64,000 nt of DNA from the NCBI GenBank assembly GCA_041641375.1, contig JBEPYM010000004.1:16349-80348 (forward strand), given 5' to 3'. Source of the DNA: Paenibacillus_AK sp041641375 (lineage in GTDB: Bacteria; Bacillota; Bacilli; Paenibacillales; YIM-B00363). Shown here one piece after another: positions 24,726-32,910 of this stretch. A program made the position numbers and the translations under genes. The notes under the pieces are model-generated. The model did no database searches and was not told the origin of the DNA. It was given only the letters and a program-made list of their open reading frames with translations. Position 1 is the first letter of the stretch; every line of letters begins with the position of its first letter.

Positions 24726-25637
24726 ATGAAAAAAACGATTGCTGCAAGTGTGCTGGGAGCTGTGGCAGGTGCCGCTTTGCTTGCGCAAACCGTGCTTGGT
24801 GCAGGTGCGACGCATGTCGTTCAGCCGGGAGAATCGCTATGGAAAATTGCCGGCACATATGGTACGACTATCGCTCAGCTTAGGGATATGAATGGAATGA
24901 CGGGGGATATGCTGCTTGCCGGCCAATCGATTCGGGTGCCGGGACCGTCTGTGCATGTGGTAGGGTCGGGCGATACGATGTGGAAGATTTCGAGAACATA
25001 CGGCGTCAGCCTTGATGCGCTGTTGAAGGCAAACCCGCAGCTGAAGGATCCATCGAATATATGGACGGGACTGCACATTCAACTGCCGGGTACGACAGCG
25101 GCAACACCAGTTGCCAGCGGTAAGGCTGCCGGGACGTCGGCTCCTGCACCGGCGCGTCCGGCACAGTATGCCGAGGGCGTGTTCCCGGTCGCGAAGGGTA
25201 AATATGAGCCTTACTACAATACGTTCTCTGCGCTCCGGACCTGGTCTCCATCGGGTCAAGTAATCCGCAAGCACGAGGGTGAGGATATTATGGCCCCGAA
25301 GGGTACTCCGGTATACAATGCCATTGCGGGGACTGTCGTCAACTATGGGTGGAACCAGCTCGGCGGCTGGCGGCTGACGGTTCGTGTCGATGCGGCGACG
25401 ACGTTCTATTATGCGCATCTCGATCGTTACGCGCCGGGCATTGGAATCGGAACGAAGCTGGCAGCCGGTCAGCTGATTGGCTATGTCGGCAGCACCGGCT
25501 ACGGCCCGGAAGGGACGGAGGATCAGTTTGCCCCGCATTTGCATTTCGGCATTTATAAGACGGACCGATCCCCATGGGAGCCTATCGATCCGCAGCAATA
25601 TTTGCGGTGGTGGGAGCACAACAACCTGAAGCCATAG
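24726..25637 (+). CDS. Secreted LysM - M23 metallopeptidase
   Basis: The 303-residue exported protein has a signal peptide (to about residue 25, VLGAGA), two LysM peptidoglycan-binding modules (about 27-72 HVVQPGESLWKIAGTYGTT; 76-122 HVVGSGDTMWKISRTYGVS) and an M23 domain. Zinc ligands appear as His and Asp of RKHEGEDIMAP and the HLHFG motif near the C-terminus. M23 enzymes cut peptidoglycan cross-bridges. The ATG at 24726 follows GAGGAGGG. It lies 96 bases downstream of tadC in the same direction, so it could be the last gene of that unit or an independent one; a wall hydrolase would be a sensible companion to a surface pilus. Confidence 0.92.
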   Translation: MKKTIAASVLGAVAGAALLAQTVLGAGATHVVQPGESLWKIAGTYGTTIAQLRDMNGMTGDMLLAGQSIRVPGPSVHVVGSGDTMWKISRTYGVSLDALLKANPQLKDPSNIWTGLHIQLPGTTAATPVASGKAAGTSAPAPARPAQYAEGVFPVAKGKYEPYYNTFSALRTWSPSGQVIRKHEGEDIMAPKGTPVYNAIAGTVVNYGWNQLGGWRLTVRVDAATTFYYAHLDRYAPGIGIGTKLAAGQLIGYVGSTGYGPEGTEDQFAPHLHFGIYKTDRSPWEPIDPQQYLRWWEHNNLKP

Positions 25638-25677
25638 GTTGCTTTTCGTCGATGACGCAGCTTCTAAGATCAGTCTT

Positions 25678-25790
25678 GATGTGTGGAGCATGTTGATGGT
25701 CTGGAATTTGATGCGATGTGTAGAGCATGTTGATAGTCTGGGTTGGGTGCGCGATGTGGAGCATGTTGTTGGTCTGGGTTTTGATGCGCA
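25678..25790. repeat. Three tandem imperfect repeats of about 37 bases
   Basis: Units start at 25678, 25715 and 25753, each beginning GATGTG(T)(G/A)GAGCATGTTG and continuing with (A/T)TGGTCTGG or a close variant, ending TG(A/G)TGCGC or similar. They lie in the gap after the LysM-M23 gene. The reading frames through them have no ribosome site, so they are treated as non-coding. Confidence 0.8.
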
Positions 25791-25803
25791 TGTGCTCTAT
25801 ATT

Positions 25804-25836
25804 GGGGCTCGCCTCCTTCTTGGCGGGCTCCTTTTT
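25804..25836 (+). terminator. Rho-independent terminator downstream of the LysM-M23 gene
   Basis: GGGGCTCGCC pairs with GGCGGGCTCC (25804-25813 with 25822-25831, two G-T pairs) around TCCTTCTT, followed by TTTTTG. It lies about 170 bases past the stop, after the tandem repeats, so the repeats are probably transcribed. Confidence 0.8.
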
Positions 25837-25859
25837 GCATGGGCCTACCGATAACGAGC

Positions 25860-25970
25860 TCAGGGAACCTTATTTGTTCTAAATCTTGAGGTTACCCATT
25901 CTAACGATCGCCTAGAGCGTTATTTGCTCTCAATCGAGCCTATTTGTTAGCTATAACGCAACATAGTGTC
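25860..25970. repeat. Degenerate intergenic repeat units with TTATTTG cores
   Basis: TTATTTGTTCTAAATCTTGA (25870) is followed 50 bases on by TTATTTGCTCTCAATCGAGC (25920) and 20 bases later by a third core, TATTTGTTAGC (25941). The units share TATTTG(T/C)T(C/A) and are AT-rich against a GC-rich background. Nothing coding is visible. They look like remnants of a dispersed intergenic repeat. Confidence 0.5.
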
Positions 25971-25984
25971 GTGTGGTATCGTTG

Positions 25985-26884
25985 TTACAGCTTCCGCTCC
26001 GGGATCGCAAGCATTTCGGGAATGGTTACGAACGTGTAGCCTTGCGCTTGCAGCTTTGGTATCAGTGTATCGAGCGCTTCGACCATGCCGGACAAATTTT
26101 GCGTCCAGTGCCCGCCGCTGTGCAGCAAAATAATGCCGCCCGGATGGACGCCCTTCATGATATTGCTTTCTACCGTTGCCGCATCAGCCTGTGTCCAATC
26201 CCGCGAATCGATGGACCAGCCGATTACGGAATAGCGCTGGCGGTCGAGCTCAGCAACCAGCTCGCGATTGAGTCCGCCGTAAGGAGCGCGGAACAAGCGA
26301 GGTACATATCCGATCGTATGAAGCAGGGATTGATCGGTCTGCCGAAGCTCCCACCGGAGTCGATCGACATTGTCTTGATACAGCTTGGGATGCCAATACG
26401 TATGGTTGCCTAACGCATGACCTTCCCGAGCCATACGTTTCGTCACCTCCGGGTGACCGTCCACGCGGGAGCCCATAACAAAAAAGGTCGCTTTTACCTG
26501 ATGCTTCTTCAGCACATCAAGCACTTGGGGTGTAAAGCGGGTGTCCGGACCGTCGTCGAAGGTGAGCGCCAGCTGTTTGCCTGCCGCAGCGGGACCGTGC
26601 AGTGCCAGTACATGGGGAAATTGCTGCTGAAGAGCCCGGTTGTCAGCAGGGCGAGGGTTCGGTACTTCAGCATCCCCTACGGGAGCGCTGTCCGACAGCA
26701 TGCGAATTTCCTGGTTGTCCCCGGCAGCGGAAAGCCCATCGCCGCTGTCTCCGGTTTGGGAGTGAATCGATAAATGGTAAGGCTCATTATTTAATGTATT
26801 GGGCATCTGTCGGCCGAGTCCGCATCCAGCGCACAAAATAACCAGCAGCATCGCGACAGTGAATAAACGAATGGATCGGCACAT
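25985..26884 (-). CDS. Polysaccharide deacetylase lipoprotein (CE4, NodB domain)
   Basis: The 299-residue protein has a lipoprotein signal with lipobox LCAGC (Cys at residue 21), a 75-residue Ser/Asp-rich linker and a NodB domain with all five motifs: TFDDGPDTRFT (catalytic Asp and metal Asp), GNHTYWH (two metal His), RAPYG, WSIDSRDW and IILLHSGG. It would deacetylate N-acetylglucosamine in peptidoglycan or another polymer at the outer membrane face, which often confers lysozyme resistance. GAGGAGTG precedes the start. It is divergent from the aldo/keto reductase. Confidence 0.93.
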   Translation of the reverse strand: MCRSIRLFTVAMLLVILCAGCGLGRQMPNTLNNEPYHLSIHSQTGDSGDGLSAAGDNQEIRMLSDSAPVGDAEVPNPRPADNRALQQQFPHVLALHGPAAAGKQLALTFDDGPDTRFTPQVLDVLKKHQVKATFFVMGSRVDGHPEVTKRMAREGHALGNHTYWHPKLYQDNVDRLRWELRQTDQSLLHTIGYVPRLFRAPYGGLNRELVAELDRQRYSVIGWSIDSRDWTQADAATVESNIMKGVHPGGIILLHSGGHWTQNLSGMVEALDTLIPKLQAQGYTFVTIPEMLAIPERKL

Positions 26885-26954
26885 GGCAGCAGCACTCCTC
26901 GTGTGTAATGTTCCTACTATGTGTTGGGCGGGTTTGAATTATTCGGGTACATTT

Positions 26955-26983
26955 TTGACAAGGGGGATTGATTTCGATAGTGT
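26955..26983 (+). promoter_or_regulatory. SigA-type promoter of the aldo/keto reductase gene
   Basis: TTGACA (26955-26960) and TAGTGT (26978-26983) are 17 bases apart, 25 bases before the start codon of the downstream gene, with the ribosome site AGGAAGGAGG between. Confidence 0.6.
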
Positions 26984-27007
26984 TAGAAGGAAGGAGGGAT
27001 ATCCATC

Positions 27008-27844
27008 ATGACAAATCAAATTCAATCGATCACCGATTCGGCGTTGCTGAGCAACGGGGTGAAGATGCCTTGGCTCGGGTTAGGGGTATGGCGTGTAGGA
27101 GAAGGCTCTGAGGTTATCGATTCGGTCCGTGAGGCGATTCGAGTGGGCTATCGCAGCATTGATACGGCCGCCGTGTATGGCAATGAAGAGGGTGTAGGCG
27201 AAGCGATTCGGGGCGCCGGGGTTGCTCGTGACGAGCTATTCATCACAACCAAAGTATGGAATGCGGATCAGGGCTATGATTCAACGCTTCGGGCATTCGA
27301 GACGAGCCGCCAGAAGCTGGGGCTCGACATCATAGATCTGTATCTTGTTCATTGGCCGGTCAAAGGCAAATATAAGGAAACGTACCGCGCCATGGAGAAG
27401 CTGTACCGCGAGGGGGCTGTTCGTGCAATTGGGGTCAGCAACTTCCAAATTCATCATTTGCAGGACCTGATGGCGGATTGCGAAGTGAAGCCAATGGTCA
27501 ACCAGGTCGAGCTGCATCCGCTTCTGTCGCAGAAGCCGCTGAGGACGTTCTGCCGAGAGCACGGCATTCATGTTGAGGCGTGGAGTCCGTTGATGCAGGG
27601 CAATCTGGATCAAGCCGGGCTGAAGGAAATCGCTGCGAAATATGGGAAATCACCTGCACAGGTTATTCTTCGCTGGGATGTGCAGAGTGGGATTGTCACG
27701 ATTCCCAAGTCGGTAACGCCAAGCCGTATTGCGGAAAATGCAGACATATTTGATTTCGAGCTGACTGCTGAGGATATGACGTATATCGATGGTTTGAACC
27801 GCGACCATCGTTTCGGACCCGACCCGGACGATTTCAATTTTTAA
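27008..27844 (+). CDS. Aldo/keto reductase (AKR5-like, YtbE/YvgN type)
   Basis: The 278-residue protein is a complete NADPH-dependent aldo/keto reductase barrel. The catalytic tetrad is visible: Asp and Tyr in SIDTAAVYGNEEGVG, Lys in FITTKVWN and His in LYLVHWP. The cofactor-binding end is IPKSVTPSRIAEN. It reduces aldehydes such as methylglyoxal in related proteins; the substrate here is not determined. It has its own promoter and a strong bidirectional terminator after it, so it is monocistronic. Confidence 0.93.
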   Translation: MTNQIQSITDSALLSNGVKMPWLGLGVWRVGEGSEVIDSVREAIRVGYRSIDTAAVYGNEEGVGEAIRGAGVARDELFITTKVWNADQGYDSTLRAFETSRQKLGLDIIDLYLVHWPVKGKYKETYRAMEKLYREGAVRAIGVSNFQIHHLQDLMADCEVKPMVNQVELHPLLSQKPLRTFCREHGIHVEAWSPLMQGNLDQAGLKEIAAKYGKSPAQVILRWDVQSGIVTIPKSVTPSRIAENADIFDFELTAEDMTYIDGLNRDHRFGPDPDDFNF

Positions 27845-27860
27845 CCAACACGAGAGAGAA

Positions 27861-27919
27861 AAGAAGAAGCACAATACCCTGGAGCACACAGGCTCCCGGA
27901 GTGTTGTGCTTCTTCTTCA
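27861..27919. terminator. Bidirectional terminator between convergent genes
   Basis: GAAGAAGCACAA near 27863 pairs with TTGTGCTTCTTC near 27905, with an inner helix TGGAGC/GCTCC and a short loop. On the plus strand the stem is followed by TTC-rich sequence; on the minus strand by TTCTTTTCTCTC. It serves both the aldo/keto reductase and the minus-strand gene ending at 27974. Confidence 0.8.
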
Positions 27920-27973
27920 CATACTGCTAAATCGCGGTCGCTCATCCTTGAATGGACTTCGATAGAGGTTTTC

Positions 27974-28822
27974 TTAGGGCTGGACCGCTTTCAAGTTTCC
28001 GGTTGGATTGACGATCCCCTTCACAAGGCCGTCGGCATCGAAATCGACGCGTGATTGTCCATAATGCCAGCTGCTTCCCGTTCTGCCGTAATCGCGTATC
28101 GCATCGGGCGTACCCATCGCGGAAGCGACTTGTCCTCGCGTCGATCCGAGCTTGAATGGTGCGGCGCTCGCCGCAGGAGCGCCAAGATCAACGGGGAATT
28201 TAGAGGCAGCAACGCCTTCCGCCTTCACCCATCCAATGACGTAGCGATTGGCGTCGAAGTAGACGATCGATTTGCCGTATTGCCACTCATCGTCCGTAAA
28301 CCGGTAATTGACAATGAGCTCCGGCTTGCCCAGAATCGTCTCCACCTCGCGGGCGGTTGAACCTAAGGTGAAGTGCCCGGCCTTGGCTTCCGCCACCTTG
28401 ACAGGACCTTGAACCGCAGGCTCCGGTTTCGGTGCTGGTGCTGCCGGGGCGGCAGCCTGTCCGCCGCCGCTCTGTCCGCCCTGTGGCGATTCGCTGCCGG
28501 TCCGAGGTGCCTGTGTGCCGCCGCTCGGTGCTGGCGTCGATTGCGGAAGCGGCTCGGATGTTCGAGGCGCAGCCGCGGGGGATGGTCCGGCGGCTGGCGC
28601 ATTCCCACCTTGCACGACCGTGCCGTCAGCAGGCGAGGCTGTCGCCGGGCGCTCGGCCGTCTTCTTGGGGGCAGGTTGAGAAGAGGGCCATAGCATATAG
28701 ACGGCGGCAAATATGGCAACGCCAACCCCGACAGTCGAAGCCAGACCGATCAGGGCGGATTTGATTTTGGTCTGCAGCTGTATTCGTTTCAATCGTCTTA
28801 ATTCAGCACGTGATGTTCGCAT
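27974..28822 (-). CDS. Membrane-anchored protein with two BamE/SmpA-like repeats
   Basis: The 282-residue protein has an N-terminal cytoplasmic Arg/Lys segment, one membrane helix (about residues 23-45), a Pro/Ala/Gly-rich linker of about 90 residues and two tandem copies of a 55-residue motif: FTLGSTAREVETILGKPE ... WQYGKSIVYFDANRYVIGWV and FKLGSTRGQVASAMGTPD ... WHYGQSRVDFDADGLVKGIV. The G-S/T-T-x-x-x-V-x-x-x-x-G-x-P and (W/Y)xYGxSxVxF pattern resembles the SmpA/BamE fold. The ATG at 28822 has GGGTGAG eight bases upstream, better than the GTG at 28831. The C-terminal repeats would face outside. Function is unknown. Confidence 0.75.
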   Translation of the reverse strand: MRTSRAELRRLKRIQLQTKIKSALIGLASTVGVGVAIFAAVYMLWPSSQPAPKKTAERPATASPADGTVVQGGNAPAAGPSPAAAPRTSEPLPQSTPAPSGGTQAPRTGSESPQGGQSGGGQAAAPAAPAPKPEPAVQGPVKVAEAKAGHFTLGSTAREVETILGKPELIVNYRFTDDEWQYGKSIVYFDANRYVIGWVKAEGVAASKFPVDLGAPAASAAPFKLGSTRGQVASAMGTPDAIRDYGRTGSSWHYGQSRVDFDADGLVKGIVNPTGNLKAVQP

Positions 28823-28925
28823 GTTGATCACTCACCCGTTTTTATCGAAGCTTATAAGCGTTTTCTTTCGTTCTTACTTGCTACGATACATGATCCCCCG
28901 CCGCTTGCCAAGCCCTAATCCGAGC

Positions 28926-30308
28926 TTAACGCAGAAGCTTTTTCATCCGCTGGTAGGCGTTCTTGAAGTTCGGATACCGGAACGGAAGGTCCAATCGAAC
29001 TGACTGATGCAGTACGCTCTTGCGATGGGAGAACGCTTCGAAGCTCGCTCGGCCGTGATAGCTGCCGATCCCGCTTGGACCTACACCGCCGAACGGCAAA
29101 TAAGGCGATGCGATGTGAAGGATCGTATCGTTGATGCAGCCACCCCCGAAGGAAACACGCTCCAGCACAAGCCGCTCCGTCTCGGCTGAGCTCGTAAACA
29201 AATAAAGCGCGAGCGGCTTTGGTCGCTCCGTAATCGCGTCCAGCGTGCTGGTTAGCTCCGAATACTCCAGTACCGGAAGAAGGGGACCGAACAGCTCTTC
29301 TTCCATTAGGGCATCCTGCCAGCCGATGCCGTCGACAAGCGTTGGCTCCAGCACACGAATCGACGGATCGCTTCGTCCTCCCCAGGCTACATGGCCTGTT
29401 GTGCGGCCCATCAGCCCTGTAAGCCGATGGAAATGTCGTTCGCTGATGATACCCGTGTATCGGCTTCCATCCCGAAGCACATCGTCCCCGAACAGCTCGC
29501 GAGTCTCCCTCCTGAGCTCCTCCACCAGCCTTGCCCGCACGCTTGCGTGAGCAACAATATAGTCTGGCGCGATGCAGGTTTGCCCGGCATTCAAAAACTT
29601 ACCCCACGCGATGCGTTTCGCCGCCAGCTTCACATCCGCGTCCGCATGCACTATGCACGGACTTTTGCCTCCGAGCTCGAGCGTGACCGGTATGAGCTGC
29701 TTCGCCGCGGCCTCCATAACAATACGTCCAATCTGCGTGCTTCCGGTGAAAAATATATGGTCAAACGGCTGTCGAAGCAGCTCCTGGCTCGTCTCCGGCC
29801 CTCCCTGCACCACCGTCACATGCCGCTTGTCAAACACGTGACCAACAAGTTCGGCGATGACTTCGGATGTGCGCGGAGTTAGCTCGGACGGCTTCAGCAC
29901 CGCGCAATTGCCGGCCGCCACAGCGCCAAGCAGAGGGCCGAGCGACAAGTTCACCGGATAGTTCCAAGGGGCGATGATCAGGGTAACGCCGTAAGGCTCC
30001 CGGTAAATACGGCTGCGCGCACCGATCAGAGTAAGCGGAGTGCGCACCTTCTCCGGACGGGACCAGCTCCCCAGCTCTCGGGCAATATGACGAATTTCAG
30101 ACAGCAGAAAGCCGATCTCTGTCGCATAGGCTTCAAATAAGGGCTTCCGAAAATCCTCGTACAGCGCCTTCGCCAGCTTCTGCTCCTGGCTTTCGATCGC
30201 GTCCGCCAGCTTCAGCAAAAGCCGCTTCCGCTCCTTCACCTCTCTTGTCGCTCCACTCCGGAACCATGTCCGTTGCTCCTCATATATGGATGGGATCGCA
30301 TCTGTCAT
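28926..30308 (-). CDS. Aldehyde dehydrogenase (class 3-like, YwdH/AlkH type)
   Basis: The 460-residue protein lacks the N-terminal extension of 500-residue ALDHs and matches the shorter class 3 type that oxidises medium- to long-chain aldehydes. Motifs are IIAPWNYPVNLSLGPLLGA, the catalytic Glu in VTLELGGKSPCIV, the nucleophile Cys in NAGQTCIAPDYI and the PFGGVGPSGIGSYHG C-terminal motif. The membrane-tail helix of fatty aldehyde dehydrogenases is absent or weak. It is divergent from a fatty acid hydroxylase-type gene at 30416, hinting at a lipid or aldehyde connection. AAGGCGG precedes the start. Confidence 0.93.
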   Translation of the reverse strand: MTDAIPSIYEEQRTWFRSGATREVKERKRLLLKLADAIESQEQKLAKALYEDFRKPLFEAYATEIGFLLSEIRHIARELGSWSRPEKVRTPLTLIGARSRIYREPYGVTLIIAPWNYPVNLSLGPLLGAVAAGNCAVLKPSELTPRTSEVIAELVGHVFDKRHVTVVQGGPETSQELLRQPFDHIFFTGSTQIGRIVMEAAAKQLIPVTLELGGKSPCIVHADADVKLAAKRIAWGKFLNAGQTCIAPDYIVAHASVRARLVEELRRETRELFGDDVLRDGSRYTGIISERHFHRLTGLMGRTTGHVAWGGRSDPSIRVLEPTLVDGIGWQDALMEEELFGPLLPVLEYSELTSTLDAITERPKPLALYLFTSSAETERLVLERVSFGGGCINDTILHIASPYLPFGGVGPSGIGSYHGRASFEAFSHRKSVLHQSVRLDLPFRYPNFKNAYQRMKKLLR

Positions 30309-30415
30309 TTTGCCCAGCCGCCTTTCATATAACGAACCTATATCTGATGCTTCTATGATATCATACGGATAGAACGTTCATCCCAATTGAATGACAAAAC
30401 GAAAGGTGAGCCCCC

Positions 30416-31027
30416 ATGAAATCATACCTTCGCGCTTATTTCACGCATCCCGATATAGCGGGAACCGCCGCCATACTTGCTGTATGCCTGATCTTCGCTG
30501 TTCCCCATGCATTATCGCTGTCGTTCTGGCTGGCAGCTGCGGCAGGTGTTGCCGCATATGCGGTGAGCGAGTATGGGGTGCACCGATTCCTCTTCCATAG
30601 CAAGCCGCCCAAAAACCCATTCCTGCTCAAGCTGCTGCGACGGCTGCATTATGATCATCACGCCGACCCGAACGATCTGAATTTGCTGTTTCTCCCCGTC
30701 TGGTACAGTCTTCCGCTGGTCGGAGCTTCTTCTTGGATCGTTTACTCCCTCTTTGATGCGGTTTTTATTGCTGCTGCGTTCGCCTCGGGAATACTTGCGT
30801 ACTTGCTCTATTACGAGTGGGTCCACTATGCCGCGCACCGGCCGATTCAGCCGCTTACCGCGTGGGGGCGTTATATGAAGAAGCTTCACCTGCTGCATCA
30901 TTATAAAAATGAATCGTATTGGTATGGTGTCACGACTCCGATCCTGGATGCGGCGCTGGGGACGTACAAGCAAGGAGACGAGGTTGACAAAAGCGAGACG
31001 GCACGAAATCTGGAACAGCAGGCGTAG
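30416..31027 (+). CDS. Fatty acid hydroxylase / sterol desaturase family membrane protein
   Basis: The 203-residue membrane protein has about four helices and the histidine boxes of the di-iron hydroxylase superfamily: HRFLFH, HYDHH, HYAAHR and HLLHHYKNE. These ligate a di-iron centre that activates oxygen for hydroxylation or desaturation of lipid chains. AAAGGTGAG precedes the ATG. The lipid substrate is unknown. The divergent aldehyde dehydrogenase may act on related aliphatic compounds, but this is inference only. Confidence 0.9.
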   Translation: MKSYLRAYFTHPDIAGTAAILAVCLIFAVPHALSLSFWLAAAAGVAAYAVSEYGVHRFLFHSKPPKNPFLLKLLRRLHYDHHADPNDLNLLFLPVWYSLPLVGASSWIVYSLFDAVFIAAAFASGILAYLLYYEWVHYAAHRPIQPLTAWGRYMKKLHLLHHYKNESYWYGVTTPILDAALGTYKQGDEVDKSETARNLEQQA

Positions 31028-31052
31028 AGAACGGCTATAGGTAAACTTGGCG

Positions 31053-31082
31053 TTGCTGCTTGCAGGCGCCGGTTGTTACAAT
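31053..31082 (+). promoter_or_regulatory. SigA-type promoter of the YheI/YheH-type exporter operon
   Basis: TTGCTG (31053-31058) and TACAAT (31077-31082) are 18 bases apart. The transcript would begin near 31089, just before the hairpin at 31098-31126. Confidence 0.55.
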
Positions 31083-31097
31083 CGGTGAAGAGAATGG

Positions 31098-31126
31098 CAG
31101 CGCGTTACGCTCCGGGCGGCGCGCTG
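31098..31126 (+). promoter_or_regulatory. Leader hairpin upstream of the ABC exporter operon
   Basis: CAGCGCG (31098-31104) pairs perfectly with CGCGCTG (31120-31126). It lies within a short frame (ATG at 31094, stop at 31136-31138) and ends about 12 bases before the GAGAGGAG ribosome site of the first exporter gene. Attenuation is known for the bmrCD exporter of B. subtilis; here it is only suggested by position. Confidence 0.4.
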
Positions 31127-31152
31127 TATGTGTTTTGAGAGGAGCGATTGTC

Positions 31153-32910
31153 ATGTTTGCCGTGTTGGGCAAGCTTCGATGGTTTTTTGTAGAAGAGAAA
31201 AAAAGGTATGTGGTCGCAATCCTGCTTCTGATCTTCGGGGGCATTCTGGAGATTTTGCCGCCGAAGCTGATTGGAGACGCGATCGATGCCATTCAGCACG
31301 GAAGGCTGTCAGGAAACACCCTTGCCGTTGCAGTTGCCGGTTATATGCTGCTGCTCCTGTTGACCTATGGTTTGAACTATATTTGGATGTATCGCCTCTT
31401 TGGCGGGGCGCACCTCGTGGAACGCAAGCTGCGAAGCGCTTATATGGCGAAGCTGCTGACGTTCACGCCGGGTTTCTATGAACGGAGTCGGACCGGTGAT
31501 TTGATGGCGCGTGCGACCAATGACCTGAAGGCGATCTCGCAAACGGCCGGGTTCGGCATCCTGACCTTGATAGACTCTACAGTGTGGATGCTGACCTTGC
31601 TGGTCACCATGTGCGCGCTTATCTCATGGAAGCTCACGCTGGCGGCGCTGCTGCCGCTTCCGATTATTGCAGCGGTCATGAGAGTGTTCGGCCAGAAAAT
31701 TCATGAGCGCTTTACGATTGCGCAGGATGCTTTCGGCCAAATGAACGACGGCGTGCTGGAGACAGTATCCGGCATTCGCGTCGTTCGCGCTTATGTCCAG
31801 GAACGATCCGAGGAACGGCGATTCGCAGAAACGACGGAAGACGTCTATCGGAAAAATATGCAGGTTGCCAAGATCGACGCCTTATTCGAGCCAACTGTCC
31901 GGGTGACGGTCGGTGCGAGCTATATGATTGGAATCGGATACGGCGCGATCATGGTGTTCCAGGGTGACATTACGTTGGGACAGCTTGTTTCCTTTAATGT
32001 CTATCTAGGTATGCTCATCTGGCCGATGTTCGCGATCGGGGAACTGATCAACATTATGCAGAGGGGCAACGCTTCCCTTGACCGGGTCAACGAAACGCTG
32101 CATGCAGAGCCTGATGTAACGGATTCAGACGCGCTGCCTGAGGAAAGCTTGCCATCCGTACCGGGCCCTATCGTCTTCGAGCGGGTGACGTTCTGCTACC
32201 CCGGATCGGAGCAGGATCAGCTTGTGAACGTCCGGCTTCGGCTGGAGCAAGGGCAGACACTCGGCATTGTCGGCCGGACCGGCAGCGGCAAGAGCACGCT
32301 GCTGAAGCAGCTGCTGCGGCAATATCCGTCTCCGCAGCAGGGGACGATCCGCATTGGAGACACAGAGCTGAGCCGAATTCCCTTCGCGGTACTAGGGAAG
32401 TGGATCGGGTATGTGCCGCAGGAGCAGATGCTGTTCTCGCGGACAGTAGAGGAGAACATTCGCTTCGGCAAGCCGAATGCGACGGACGAAGAGCTGCGAG
32501 CTGCGCTTAGGCTGGCTTCGCTGGAGTCAGATATCGGGTTCCTGCCGAACGGTCTCGACACCATGGTAGGCGAGAAGGGTGTCGCCCTGTCCGGCGGGCA
32601 GAAGCAGCGCGTATCGATTGCTCGGGCCGTGCTCGCCGATCCGCCTATGCTCATGCTGGACGACGCCATGTCGGCGGTTGACGCGAGGACGGAAGCGGCG
32701 ATTGTTGACCGCTTGCGAAGCGTTCGCGCCGGCAAGACGACGTTGATCGCAACACATCGTCTATCAGCGGTACAGCATGCCGATCTGATTCTCGTGCTTG
32801 ACCGCGGAAGGGTCATTGAGCAGGGCACTCATGCGGAGCTGCTGGCGCGGAGAGGCTGGTATGCGGAGCAATATGACATTCAACAGATGGAGGCATCACT
32901 GGATGCGTAA
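31153..32910 (+). CDS. ABC exporter half-subunit, YheI/BmrC type
   Basis: The 585-residue protein has six membrane helices (about residues 15-300) and a C-terminal ATPase. Walker A is GRTGSGKSTLLKQ, the signature is LSGGQKQRVSIARA and Walker B is LMLDDAMSAVDA. The residue after the Walker B Asp is Asp instead of the catalytic Glu, as in the degenerate half of BmrC/BmrD-type heterodimers. The ATG at 31153 has GAGAGGAG upstream; the frame is open to 31060, but that part lacks a site. The gene overlaps the next by eight bases, so both halves are made together. Such pairs export drugs or lipids. Confidence 0.9.
   Translation: MFAVLGKLRWFFVEEKKRYVVAILLLIFGGILEILPPKLIGDAIDAIQHGRLSGNTLAVAVAGYMLLLLLTYGLNYIWMYRLFGGAHLVERKLRSAYMAKLLTFTPGFYERSRTGDLMARATNDLKAISQTAGFGILTLIDSTVWMLTLLVTMCALISWKLTLAALLPLPIIAAVMRVFGQKIHERFTIAQDAFGQMNDGVLETVSGIRVVRAYVQERSEERRFAETTEDVYRKNMQVAKIDALFEPTVRVTVGASYMIGIGYGAIMVFQGDITLGQLVSFNVYLGMLIWPMFAIGELINIMQRGNASLDRVNETLHAEPDVTDSDALPEESLPSVPGPIVFERVTFCYPGSEQDQLVNVRLRLEQGQTLGIVGRTGSGKSTLLKQLLRQYPSPQQGTIRIGDTELSRIPFAVLGKWIGYVPQEQMLFSRTVEENIRFGKPNATDEELRAALRLASLESDIGFLPNGLDTMVGEKGVALSGGQKQRVSIARAVLADPPMLMLDDAMSAVDARTEAAIVDRLRSVRAGKTTLIATHRLSAVQHADLILVLDRGRVIEQGTHAELLARRGWYAEQYDIQQMEASLDA

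Noticed and set aside
25582..25791. Minus-strand 69-codon frame through the tandem repeats
   Set aside because: It overlaps the LysM-M23 gene end and owes its length to the repeats; no ribosome site.
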